A stretch of 64,000 nt of DNA from Sphingomonas taxi (GTDB lineage: Bacteria; Pseudomonadota; Alphaproteobacteria; Sphingomonadales; Sphingomonadaceae): contig QFQI01000001.1 in assembly GCA_003243195.1 (NCBI GenBank), positions 434,001 through 498,000 of the forward strand, given 5' to 3'. The notes under the pieces are model-generated. The model was not told the DNA's origin. It did no database searches and saw only the letters and a program-made list of their open reading frames with translations. The first letter of the stretch is position 1. Each line of letters starts with the position of its first letter. The position numbers and the translations under genes are program-made. Positions 1 to 8,695 of this stretch are shown piece by piece.

Positions 1-325
1 TCGCCGGTTCGATCCGCGACCATTCTACCGAGAAGCGGTAGCAGTTCAGCCCCAGCGACTTCACGATCGCGATATCCTCGCGCCAGCGGTGCAGGCTGTC
101 GCAGGCGTCGCCGGACGGTTCCCGGAAAACGGTCGGCGTCACCTGTTCCAGCAGCCACATGTCGGCCGCGTGATTGTTGCCCTCCACCTGGTGCCCGGCG
201 GTGGCCGCGCCCCACAGGAAGGGAGCGGGCGTCGCCGGGACGGTCGCGCGGGAGCGGCCCGGCAGGGCCATTGCGGCGGCGCCGGTCATCACCGCGATGG
301 CGCCGCGTCGGTCGATGGTGCTCAT
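1..325 (-). CDS. GH1 family beta-glycosidase, N-terminal part (runs off left edge)
   Basis: Only the first 108 codons are in the window. The protein starts with a Tat-like signal (MSTIDRRGAIAVMTGAAAMA), so export is predicted. It continues with FLWGAATAGHQVEGNN and later YRFSVEWSRIEP, which are the N-terminal signatures of glycoside hydrolase family 1 (FxWGxATxxxQxEG and the strand with SxxWxR). GH1 enzymes are retaining beta-glycosidases; both catalytic glutamates would lie beyond the edge. The ATG at 325 lies one base after the stop of the upstream hydrolase gene, so it is the last visible gene of the sigma/FecR/receptor operon. The substrate cannot be told from this fragment. Confidence 0.85.
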   Translation of the reverse strand, partial: MSTIDRRGAIAVMTGAAAMALPGRSRATVPATPAPFLWGAATAGHQVEGNNHAADMWLLEQVTPTVFREPSGDACDSLHRWREDIAIVKSLGLNCYRFSVEWSRIEPA

Positions 326-326
326 G

Positions 327-1637
327 TCAGTATCGCTCGCCATCGGGACGCTGCCCGGTTTCGACCCAGCGATGCAGCGTGTGCCACATCACCCGCGCCT
401 GTCGCGGCGTGAAGCCGCAGTGTGCCCAGCCCTTCAACCCCGTGCCGGGGATCTCCTTCTGCTGCGACGGTGCCCACAACAGCACGAAGTGGCGCGCATT
501 GTCCGCCGCCTTCACGCGGTCGCGCAGCAGCATGGCCTGATCGGCGAAGACGAGCCCGTCATGGGGATTGTGGACGCTGAGCAGGGGAATCGTGAACCGC
601 CCGGTCGAACGATACCATCGCCGCGCGAAGCGGACCGCCTGCGGATCGGCGGTCGCTCGCCCGATGGTGCGCTCGATCTCCGGCGGCAACGCATAGCGCT
701 TGTCGGCATTGCCATAGACCACGCCGCCGAAGCTGGCGCGCATGTCGTCCATGCCCACCATCGCGGTCATGATCGGGAACATGAAGCTCGCCGGATCGGC
801 ATCGGCGTTCGCCGCCGCGGCGATCCGTCGCACCATCCCGGCCTCGGGACCGTCGGGGCGGTCGCGCGCCGCGGCGAACAGCTTCGCGATCGGGCCGCTC
901 ATCCGCTTGAGCTGCATGTAGAGCCACGCCGGCCGGGCGAAGCCCAGGCCGGCGGGCGGGGTCGGCGAGACGGCGTTGCGGGTCAGGTCGTGCTCGCCCG
1001 GCAGGGCGTAGTCGGTGCCGCGGGTCACCGCGTCATACACGGCACGCAGGTCGACGAGATGTCCGATCTCCGTTTCCCAGTCGCCGGTGACCCCGCACGC
1101 GGTCATCGCCCCGACGAAGGCGCGCGGGTGCCTCTCGATCAGCGCCATGACGATGTTGCCGCCCATCGACGCGCCGCCGATATAGAAGCGCCGCGCGCCC
1201 ACCTGTTGCAGCCAGCCGCGCAGGCGCAGCGTGTTGGCGACGCCGCTTTGGACCGCCATCGCCGGCTTGTCGAAGGCGCTCTGGCCGATGACGTAGCCGT
1301 CGCGGTAGGCGGCGGAGAGGAAGCCGCCGGACGGATCTTTCGCGGCCGGATCGGCGGGAACCGACACCGGCGATCCGGGGATCGAATAACCGTTGGCGAA
1401 CAGCGCGGCATCGCCGTTCCAGCGTGGCGGGACGGCGATGCCGAAGGGACGGCCCGCCAGCCGGCCGGCGACGCTCATCCCGCCGTCCGCGCGGCCGTTG
1501 GCGTCGACGTCCGTCGCGCCGGCGGCGGCCATCCGCCCGACCAACGCCTGCTGCGCGGCGGTCAGCGGACGGCGTTGCGTCCGCTCGCCGCATCCCGCCA
1601 GCGCCAGCGCGGTCGCGACGATCAGCGCAGCGCGCAT
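327..1637 (-). CDS. Lipoprotein alpha/beta hydrolase (esterase-like)
   Basis: A 436-residue protein whose N-terminus MRAALIVATALALAGCGERT is a lipoprotein signal with a lipobox ending at Cys16, so it should be anchored in the cell envelope. The nucleophile elbow GGASMGG puts Ser157 in the G-x-S-x-G position. Later HNPHDGLVF (acid) and GWAHCGF (His near the C-terminus) complete a plausible Ser-Asp-His triad. The start ATG shares one base with the receptor stop (TGATG), and the stop is one base from the GH1 start, so the three genes look co-translated. In this setting it may remove acyl or aryl esters from an imported glycoside; that is inference. Its exact esterase subfamily is not recognised. 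Confidence 0.8.
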   Translation of the reverse strand: MRAALIVATALALAGCGERTQRRPLTAAQQALVGRMAAAGATDVDANGRADGGMSVAGRLAGRPFGIAVPPRWNGDAALFANGYSIPGSPVSVPADPAAKDPSGGFLSAAYRDGYVIGQSAFDKPAMAVQSGVANTLRLRGWLQQVGARRFYIGGASMGGNIVMALIERHPRAFVGAMTACGVTGDWETEIGHLVDLRAVYDAVTRGTDYALPGEHDLTRNAVSPTPPAGLGFARPAWLYMQLKRMSGPIAKLFAAARDRPDGPEAGMVRRIAAAANADADPASFMFPIMTAMVGMDDMRASFGGVVYGNADKRYALPPEIERTIGRATADPQAVRFARRWYRSTGRFTIPLLSVHNPHDGLVFADQAMLLRDRVKAADNARHFVLLWAPSQQKEIPGTGLKGWAHCGFTPRQARVMWHTLHRWVETGQRPDGERY

Positions 1638-4435
1638 CAGAAACGATACCTCAGTTCGAGCCCGTACTGCGCCGGTTCGCCATAGATCGAATTGCTGAAG
1701 CCGGAGTTGTTGTAGCCGGTGTTGGCGGTGATCCGATACGCCTTGTCGAGCACGTTGGTGCCGTAGATCGCGAGGTCCAGCGGCGCGCCGCGCACGTCCT
1801 TCCATTCCAGACGCAGGTTCAGGAGGCCGTAGGGGTCGATCGAATCGAACGGCTGCGGATCGGCGGCCACCAGTTGGCGCGATTGCCAGCTATAGGTCGC
1901 GCGGACGCCGAGATCGCCTTCGCCCGCGGGGATCGGCAGGCCGATGCGACCGTCCAGGCTGAACTTGTGCTTGGCGACGAAGGTGAAGGGCGTGCCCACA
2001 AGATTGCGGGCCGGCTGCGCCGGCGTGTTGAGCGCCGCCGGAATCGCCGGGATCGGGATCGTCGTATAATCCGTGTATTTGGCGTCGTTGAACGAATAGG
2101 TGCCGCTCAGCGTGAACCATTTCGACGGCTGGACGATCCCCTCGAACTCGGCGCCGACGACCCGCGCCTTCTGGGCGTTCGCCAGGATGTCCGCCCCTGC
2201 GATCGCCGCGCGCTGGATCACCTGGATGTTGTTGAACCAGGTGTAGAACGCGGCGGCGTTGGTGCGCACCTTCACCCCGCCGATATCCCAGTCGCGCTTG
2301 ATCCCGATTTCGGCGTCGGTCACCCGCTCGGGCTTGACGATGGCCAGCGGGTAGTCGTTGCCCAGGAACAGCGTGACGATCGGGTTGTTCGCCCCCGATT
2401 TGTAGCCGCGGCGCGACACCGCGTAGAGCAGCGTCGACGGATCGGCCTGCCAGTCGAGACCGAGCTGCCACGTCGGGCCGTCGCTCTTGCCCGCGAAGCT
2501 GGGCTTGGTGCAATTCGGGTAGAACAGCGAGGGCGTCTTGCCCGACGCGACCGCCAGAAAGGCGTCGTAGACGCACAGATTGGGGTTGAGGAACAGCGCC
2601 GTCCCCGCCTGCACCGGCGTGACGATGCCGAGCGCGGCCAGTCGGGTGAAGACCTGGTAGCTTGCGGGATCCTGATAGGATTCGATGTCGCCGCCGAACG
2701 TGTCCCAGGTCCAGCGGAAGCCCGCCGTGGCGGTCAGCGTGGGCACGACCTTGTATTGCGCCTGCGCATATAGCGCCTTGCTCCTGCCGCGCACCGACGC
2801 GTTGGGCTGAACGCTGATCGCCGGGAGCAGCGGGCCGTTCACGCCCAGCGCGGCCTGCTGCGCCGCGCTCAGCACGATCGGCCCGCCCCCCAGGATGCCG
2901 CCATATTGCAGCGGGTTGCGCGTCAGGAACGTCAGCGGCTGCGGACTCTTCTGGTCGAGATAGAAGCCGCCACCCTGCAACCGCAGGGTGCCGCCGTCGT
3001 AGCGCACCTGCAACTCCTCCGTCACGGTCCGGAGGTTGTCGTTATAGCCCCCCGGAAACGCGCCGAGGAGATCGGCGATCGGCAGCACCGTGGAATCGCG
3101 ATCGGTCGCCGCGGTCGACCGCGTCCGCGCGTAGCTGACGATGTTCTTGATCGTCAGCGTGTCGGTCGGCCGCCATTCGGTGTTGTTGAGCACCAGCAGG
3201 CTCTTGGCCTTCTCGAACGTCGGCGTGCTGAGCGCGATCTTGCGCACGCCCCATGCCTGCTGCTGCGCCAGCAGCGGCTGGAGCAGCACGCCATAGGTGC
3301 TTCCCGGACGCACCGCCAGCAGCACGCTGCCGCCGCCATGTTCGTCGACGTCGATGTAGTTGACCGCGGTGTAGCTGCTGATCGTGGCGGTGGGATTGAA
3401 CTGGACGCCGAGGCGGAGCGAATAGGCGTTGCGGTTCAGATAGTCGCGCCCCGTCACCGCGTCGCGGACATAGCCGTCGCGCTTGTCGAACTGGCCCGCG
3501 ACGCGAACGGCCAGCACGTCGTCGATCAGGGGGATGTTCAGCGCCCCCTCGCCGCTACGCCGCCGGAGGTTGCCGAGCGTACCCTGAACATAGCCCTCGA
3601 CGACGTTCATCTTCGGCCGCGCGGGTTCGAGCAGCACCGCGCCGCCGGTCGAGTTGCGGCCGAACAGCGTGCCCTGTGGTCCCTTGAGCACCTGTAGCGA
3701 TGCGAGATCGAAGAAATTGCCCGGGCCGCTCGCCGAGGAGGGGACTTCGGCGAAATAGCCGACCACGCCGGGGCCGCTTCCGGTTCCCGCGCCCCCGCCG
3801 CCGCCCAGTCCGCGGATCGTATAGGTCTGCTGGTTGCGGCGGACGTCGCCCAGCACCGTGAGCGATGGCGTGAAGTTCTGGAGGTCCGTCGCGGTGCCGA
3901 TCCCCTTCTCGCGGATCATCTCCTGGGTAAAGGCGGTCAGCGACACCGGCACGCGCTGCGCGCGCTCCTCCGTGCGACGCGCGGTCACCACGACGTCTCC
4001 GATCGCCGCCTCGTCGCCGGACGCCGTGGCGTCCGCGCCGGCCTGCGGCATGGGCGCGGCGGGCGACGGCGCCCCGGACGGCGCCGCCGCGATCGGAAGC
4101 GCATGCGCGCCGCCGCGAACGACGGCGATCGCGCCGCTCGCATCACGGTGCATGACCAGGTCCGAGCCGACGAGGATCGCCTCGAGCGCCTGGAGATCGC
4201 GCAGCCGCCCGGTCGCGCCATGGCTCCTCATGCCCAGGACGTCCTCGCTGCGGTACATGATCTGCCGCCGCGTCTGCCGTGCCCAGGCGTCCAGCGCGGC
4301 CTTCATGGCGCCCGGCGCGATCGCGTAATGTCGCAGCGTGTTTCCCTGCTGTTGCGGTGCCGACTGCGCGGCGGCGGACATCGTCGTCAACGCCGTCATC
4401 GCCGCGCCCGCCAAAAGCAGCTTCCCGTGACCCAT
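1637..4435 (-). CDS. TonB-dependent receptor with N-terminal STN signalling domain
   Basis: About 932 residues. A signal peptide (MGHGKLLLAGAAMTALTTMS) is followed by a secretin/TonB short N-terminal (STN) domain at roughly residues 35-110, then a TonB-box-like stretch (DVVVTARRTEE), a plug domain (RGLGGGGGAG, LKGPQGTLFGRNSTGG) and a beta-barrel ending in the aromatic Phe of RYRF. STN domains contact a FecR-type anti-sigma protein in the periplasm, and fecR and the ECF sigma gene lie directly upstream, so this is a transducing outer-membrane receptor. The start at 4435 was preferred over 4450 because GGAGG sits a few bases before it. The ligand is unknown; the neighbouring glycosidases suggest a glycoside rather than a siderophore. 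Confidence 0.9.
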   Translation of the reverse strand: MGHGKLLLAGAAMTALTTMSAAAQSAPQQQGNTLRHYAIAPGAMKAALDAWARQTRRQIMYRSEDVLGMRSHGATGRLRDLQALEAILVGSDLVMHRDASGAIAVVRGGAHALPIAAAPSGAPSPAAPMPQAGADATASGDEAAIGDVVVTARRTEERAQRVPVSLTAFTQEMIREKGIGTATDLQNFTPSLTVLGDVRRNQQTYTIRGLGGGGGAGTGSGPGVVGYFAEVPSSASGPGNFFDLASLQVLKGPQGTLFGRNSTGGAVLLEPARPKMNVVEGYVQGTLGNLRRRSGEGALNIPLIDDVLAVRVAGQFDKRDGYVRDAVTGRDYLNRNAYSLRLGVQFNPTATISSYTAVNYIDVDEHGGGSVLLAVRPGSTYGVLLQPLLAQQQAWGVRKIALSTPTFEKAKSLLVLNNTEWRPTDTLTIKNIVSYARTRSTAATDRDSTVLPIADLLGAFPGGYNDNLRTVTEELQVRYDGGTLRLQGGGFYLDQKSPQPLTFLTRNPLQYGGILGGGPIVLSAAQQAALGVNGPLLPAISVQPNASVRGRSKALYAQAQYKVVPTLTATAGFRWTWDTFGGDIESYQDPASYQVFTRLAALGIVTPVQAGTALFLNPNLCVYDAFLAVASGKTPSLFYPNCTKPSFAGKSDGPTWQLGLDWQADPSTLLYAVSRRGYKSGANNPIVTLFLGNDYPLAIVKPERVTDAEIGIKRDWDIGGVKVRTNAAAFYTWFNNIQVIQRAAIAGADILANAQKARVVGAEFEGIVQPSKWFTLSGTYSFNDAKYTDYTTIPIPAIPAALNTPAQPARNLVGTPFTFVAKHKFSLDGRIGLPIPAGEGDLGVRATYSWQSRQLVAADPQPFDSIDPYGLLNLRLEWKDVRGAPLDLAIYGTNVLDKAYRITANTGYNNSGFSNSIYGEPAQYGLELRYRF

Positions 4436-4610
4436 GTCATCCTCCCCCATTTGGTTTCGGGACGCGTGCGTCGTTCGCCGTCGTCCGTACCCACCAGGAC
4501 GAACGGTCCGGTGAAATCCGTAACGCATCGTCAAAGGCCGCAGCGAAATGCGCCGACAGCGCATGGGGCGGGGCTGGCCCGCGCCGGCGCGCGCGGTTCG
4601 AGCCGGACCG

Positions 4611-5558
4611 TCAGGATTCGACGACGATCGCGTCGCCCTGCTCGCGGACCTGCAATCCGAACGCGCTGCGCAGCAGCCGCGCGAACGCCGCGACATTGGT
4701 CGCCTCGAACGATCCCCCGATGCGCAGACGCGCCGCACGCTCGTCCGCGATCGTCAATCGCTGGCGATTGTACCGGTTGAACTCGGCCGCGGCGTCGGCG
4801 AGCGTCGTGCGATCGAAGGTCAGCATCCCGGTGCGCCAGCTCAGCGCGCCCTCGACCACCGCCGGCGATCGATCGATCACCAGCAGCGACGTGCCACGGG
4901 CCACGGCGACGTCGCCGGCCGTGACGATCGCGGCGGTGCCCCGGTCGGATGTCGCGTCCTCCACCCGGACACGTCCCTCGATGACCGACACGCGGACGGC
5001 ATCGCCGTCGCGCCGCACGGCGAAGCGGGTGCCCAGCACGGTCACGCGCTGGTCGCCGGCGCGGATCACGAAGGGATGGCGGGCGTCGTGCGCCACCTCG
5101 AAGAACGCCTCGCCACGGTCCAGCCAGACGGTGCGGCTGGTGCGATCCACCGCCGTGCGGAGCAGGCTGTCGGTGTTGACGACGAGCCGGCTTCCGTCGG
5201 CGAGCACGACGTGGCGCTGCGCGCCGACGGCGGTGGCGATGCGGAACGGAGCGGCGGTTCCGCCACCATGGGTCCGCAGCGTCGCGGCGACCGCCACGGC
5301 GACCAGCAGGCAGGCGGCGAGCGCCATCCACCATGCCGGATGATGGCGCCGCGCGAAGGGTGTCTGGTCACGCCGGCGCGCGCGCAACCGCTCCGCCATG
5401 TTCCAGCCATGCTCGAGCCGCCAATAGGCGGCCTTGTGCGCGGGATCCTCCCCCAGCCAGTCGGTGAGCGCGGCCTGATCCGCGGCGCTCCATTCCGGTT
5501 GCTCGCGCCGCACCAGCCATGCGGCGGCGTGATGCTCGATGTCCGGGGCGGCGTTCAT
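4611..5558 (-). CDS. FecR-family anti-sigma factor
   Basis: A 315-residue single-pass inner-membrane protein. The N-terminal cytoplasmic anti-sigma part (AAAWLVRREQPEWSAADQAA, then DWLGEDPAHKAAYWRLEHGW) matches the DUF4880/FecR N-terminus. A membrane segment follows near residues 75-95 (WWMALAACLLVAVAVAA), then the periplasmic FecR beta-rich domain (LADGSRLVVNTDS, VWLDRGEAFFEV, VLGTRFAVRRDG) and a C-terminal STN-like domain. Such proteins hold an ECF sigma factor inactive until an STN receptor signals. Its ATG overlaps the sigma stop by 4 bases (ATGA), indicating translational coupling and matched amounts. The receptor gene lies 175 bases downstream. Confidence 0.92.
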   Translation of the reverse strand: MNAAPDIEHHAAAWLVRREQPEWSAADQAALTDWLGEDPAHKAAYWRLEHGWNMAERLRARRRDQTPFARRHHPAWWMALAACLLVAVAVAATLRTHGGGTAAPFRIATAVGAQRHVVLADGSRLVVNTDSLLRTAVDRTSRTVWLDRGEAFFEVAHDARHPFVIRAGDQRVTVLGTRFAVRRDGDAVRVSVIEGRVRVEDATSDRGTAAIVTAGDVAVARGTSLLVIDRSPAVVEGALSWRTGMLTFDRTTLADAAAEFNRYNRQRLTIADERAARLRIGGSFEATNVAAFARLLRSAFGLQVREQGDAIVVES

Positions 5559-6121
5559 GCCTCGCCCCCCTTGCGTCGACGCGGCGTCGTCGCGCGCACG
5601 ATCCGCCCCTCGCCGCCCATCATGAAATTGGCCATCGCGCGCAGCCCGAGCGTCAGTTGACGTTCGACGGTGTGCCGCCCGATGCCGAGGCGCTCCGCCG
5701 TTTCGCGGATGTCCAGCCCCTCCACCTTGCGCAGCCGCACCACTTCCCGGCAGCGGGGTGGAAGCTGGTCCAGTCCCTCCAGCGCGCGTCGGAGTTCGTC
5801 CCGCGCGCCGAGCGCGCGTTCGACCCCGCCGTCGTCCGGCTCCCAGAGGTTCTCGATGTCCGCGATCTGTTCGAACGACACCACCTTCGCGCGCCGCGCG
5901 CGATCGATCAGCACGTTGCGCGCGGCGGTGAACAGATAGGCGCGTGGCGACTGCGCGCGCGCCGCTGCGCCCCCGGCGATCAGCCGCGCATAGACCTCCT
6001 GCCTGATATCCGGGATGTCCGCGCGGTCGCGGCACTGGCGCGCGATGAAGCGCTCCAGCTCGCGCTCCAGCGGCAGGATCGAGTCGACGAACCAGCGTCG
6101 CAGATGATCGTCATCGCCCAT
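5555..6121 (-). CDS. ECF (FecI-like) RNA polymerase sigma factor
   Basis: A 188-residue ECF sigma factor. Region 2 is visible as RQEVYARLIAGGAAARAQS then PRAYLFTAARNVLIDRARR. Region 4 is visible as LDQLPPRCREVVRLRKVEGL and IRETAERLGIGRHTVERQL. The FecI-type wording and the coupled fecR place it in cell-surface signalling regulation. It would be released when the STN receptor binds ligand and would transcribe the receptor/hydrolase/GH1 genes and perhaps itself. The start MGDDDHLRRW at 6121 was chosen because it begins just before region 2; in-frame starts further upstream exist and none has a strong Shine-Dalgarno, so the N-terminus is uncertain by up to about 18 residues. Confidence 0.88.
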   Translation of the reverse strand: MGDDDHLRRWFVDSILPLERELERFIARQCRDRADIPDIRQEVYARLIAGGAAARAQSPRAYLFTAARNVLIDRARRAKVVSFEQIADIENLWEPDDGGVERALGARDELRRALEGLDQLPPRCREVVRLRKVEGLDIRETAERLGIGRHTVERQLTLGLRAMANFMMGGEGRIVRATTPRRRKGGEA

Positions 6122-6336
6122 CGCCTGCCCAGACGAACGGCGCGATCCCATCCGTAACGTCCACCGCTCCGCCATGACCCGGATTCCCCGAACAGATCCC
6201 CGCCGCCGCCTTGTACCCCGAAGGTTCGCGTCACGCCCGACCTTTCCGCTGGCGGTGTCGCGGCGGACATGGACCGGATCGCGACGCGCCACCGGCGGAT
6301 CCTCATCATGGACACCCCGTAGAATTACTTAACTAA

Positions 6337-6358
6337 CATTCGTTCTTGAACGCATGTG
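6337..6358. promoter_or_regulatory. 22-base inverted repeat, possible TetR-type operator
   Basis: Two 10-base arms, ACATTCGTTC (6337-6346) and GAACGCATGT (6349-6358), are separated by TT and match at 9 of 10 positions when one is reverse-complemented. The site lies in the divergent promoter region between the sigma gene and the second TonB receptor, 57 bases before the receptor ATG. Size and symmetry fit a TetR-family operator, and a tetR-like gene sits downstream of the receptor/GH3 pair. That pairing is inference. Confidence 0.45.
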
Positions 6359-6414
6359 AATGATGTCCTACCCATCCCGCCGAAGCAGGGTCAAATAGAA
6401 GAGGGGGAGGACGA

Positions 6415-8661
6415 ATGCGCAAACCGGTCGCGTTGGTGTGCGGAACATGCCTTTTGGCACTCACCGGTGCCGCTCAGGCGCAGGAGGCGCCACAGCAAGC
6501 CACCGTTGCCGTGGAGGAAGGCACGACGCCGGCGGCCGCCGACATCGTCGTGACCGCCCTTCGCACCGGGACGACGATGTCGCGCACCCCCGTGGCGATG
6601 TCGGCGGTCAGCGGCGATGATCTCATCCAGACCGGCATCACCAATACGCAGCAATTGACCGACGTGATCCCGAACCTGTCGATCGTCCGGGTCGGCAACG
6701 GCGTGCAGATCACGATCCGCGGCGTCACCAGCACCGATACGTCGGAAAAGGGCGATCCCTCCGCCGCGTTCCTGCTGGACGGCGTGTATATCGGCCGTCC
6801 GCAGGCACAGGAGGTCAGCTTCTTCGATGTGCAGCGGGTCGAGGTGCTGCGCGGGCCGCAGGGCACGCTCTACGGCCGCAACACCACGGCGGGCGTCGTC
6901 AACCTGATTACGGCCGAGCCGGTACACAGGTTCGCGGCCTCCGCCGATGCGATGTACGAAAGCTTCGATCACGTCATGGCGACCGGCATGGTCAACGTGC
7001 CGCTTGGTGACATGTTCGCGCTGCGCGCGGCGGTGAACTACGACCGCCGCGACAATTACATCCGGCGGCCGGGCGCCACCGATGGCTTCACGCTCGATCC
7101 CTTCCGCGACAACCTGTCGGGACGGCTGTCGCTGCTGGCGGAGCCGACCGACAGGCTGAAGATCATCGTGCGCGGCGATTATGGGACGATCAAGGGCGTC
7201 CCGACCAACTCGGTTCCTGCCGCCAACTTCTTCAGCAACATCGCGTCCAGCGCCGCCGATTCCGCGCCTCTGTACCGCCCGGGAGTGTCGGCCGCGGATC
7301 TGCGCACGTCGACCTTTGCCGAGGCGGTACAGGCCCGGCGCGACAACCGCCTGTGGGGCGTGATGGGACAGGCCGACTGGACGCTGGGGGACGTCGTGGT
7401 CAGCTACGTCGGCTCGTACCGGGAGACCAGGCGGCGGGACGTCTTCAGCCTGCTCGGCGGGCTGCGTCCCGGAACCTATGACGGCGACTATTGGCAGAAT
7501 TCGCAGGAGCTGCGCCTCGCCTACGATCGCGGACCGTTGAAGGCGCAGGTCGGCGCCTATTACTTCAAGGAAAACGGCGCCGTCGCGGCGTTCCTGCTGA
7601 ACCCCAGCCCGTTCGTGCCCGCTCCCGGCGCGCTGCGCTACGGCTTCCCGCAGGATCCCACGATCGCGGTGGGCAAGGCGCTGTTCGGCCAGGCATCGCT
7701 GGAGATCGCGGACGGATTGCGGCTGACCGGAGGCGTGCGCTACTCGCACGACGACAAGTCGCGGCGCGGCAACACCGTGCTGGATTATCCGGGCGACCGG
7801 CAGATCATTCTGCAGATCAACGACGCCCAGCGGACCTTCAGCAAGGTCACGTGGCGGGCGGGCGCCGATTACGACGTGCCCGGGCTGGGCCTGCTCTATG
7901 CGACGGTTTCGACCGGGTACAAGGCCGGCGGCTTCAACGACGGCTGCGAGGCACGGGCCGGCGCGCCGGCCTCCTGTGTGCTGACCGCGGACGGGCTCTA
8001 TTACCAGCCGGAGACGCTCACATCCTATGAAGGCGGATTCAAATTCGCGTTCGGCCCGGCGTTCCGGCTGGAAGGCTCGGTCTTCCACTATGATTACAAG
8101 GGTTTGCAACTGACCTCGACGCAGAACGTCTGCGGCGGGCCATGCGCGGTCACCTCCAATGCCGGTGCCGCAAAGGTGGACGGGGTGGAGTTGAACGCGA
8201 CCGTCCGGCCGGACCGGAAGAACAGCTTCAATATCCAGGCCAATTACCTCGATGCGCGCTACACCGACTATTCGCCGGTGTCGGGTATCAGCTACGCCGG
8301 CCGCCCGCTCTCGCGCAGCCCGAAGGTCAGCATCAACGCGGCCTATACGTTCACCCAGCCGCTCGGGAATGGCGGCTCGCTGGAGGCGACCGCGCGGACG
8401 CGCTTTTCGAGCAGGTACGACCTGACCGACCTGGGCAGCCGGCTGTTCTTCTACCAGCCGTCCTTCACGAAGTCGGACCTGTCGCTGACCTACAACGCGC
8501 CCGGCGACCGCTTCTACGTCGGGGCGTTCGCGCGGAACCTGGAGAACAACATCGTGCTGACCAACGTGACCGGCGGCACCGCCGGGATCGGGCGGTACGA
8601 CGCCAGCGCGAACTTCGAGGATCCCCGTACCTGGGGCGTGCGGACCGGCGTCAAATTCTGA
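6415..8661 (+). CDS. TonB-dependent receptor (no STN domain)
   Basis: A 748-residue outer-membrane receptor. A signal peptide ends near AQAQ (residues 1-23), followed by a TonB-box-like ADIVVTALRTG, a plug domain (TQQLTDVIPNLSIVRVG, VEVLRGPQGTLYGRNTTAG) and a barrel ending in VRTGVKF with the terminal Phe. It resembles the large sphingomonad receptors of the CirA/Oar-like type. The ATG follows a strong Shine-Dalgarno (GAGGGGGAGG). Unlike the divergent receptor it has no STN domain, so it should not signal to FecR itself. It is followed after 34 bases by a GH3 beta-glucosidase and is probably co-transcribed with it, suggesting uptake of a beta-glucoside or its breakdown products. Confidence 0.92.
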   Translation: MRKPVALVCGTCLLALTGAAQAQEAPQQATVAVEEGTTPAAADIVVTALRTGTTMSRTPVAMSAVSGDDLIQTGITNTQQLTDVIPNLSIVRVGNGVQITIRGVTSTDTSEKGDPSAAFLLDGVYIGRPQAQEVSFFDVQRVEVLRGPQGTLYGRNTTAGVVNLITAEPVHRFAASADAMYESFDHVMATGMVNVPLGDMFALRAAVNYDRRDNYIRRPGATDGFTLDPFRDNLSGRLSLLAEPTDRLKIIVRGDYGTIKGVPTNSVPAANFFSNIASSAADSAPLYRPGVSAADLRTSTFAEAVQARRDNRLWGVMGQADWTLGDVVVSYVGSYRETRRRDVFSLLGGLRPGTYDGDYWQNSQELRLAYDRGPLKAQVGAYYFKENGAVAAFLLNPSPFVPAPGALRYGFPQDPTIAVGKALFGQASLEIADGLRLTGGVRYSHDDKSRRGNTVLDYPGDRQIILQINDAQRTFSKVTWRAGADYDVPGLGLLYATVSTGYKAGGFNDGCEARAGAPASCVLTADGLYYQPETLTSYEGGFKFAFGPAFRLEGSVFHYDYKGLQLTSTQNVCGGPCAVTSNAGAAKVDGVELNATVRPDRKNSFNIQANYLDARYTDYSPVSGISYAGRPLSRSPKVSINAAYTFTQPLGNGGSLEATARTRFSSRYDLTDLGSRLFFYQPSFTKSDLSLTYNAPGDRFYVGAFARNLENNIVLTNVTGGTAGIGRYDASANFEDPRTWGVRTGVKF

Positions 8662-8695
8662 GCACGAACACCACATCCATCAAGCGGAGCCCACC

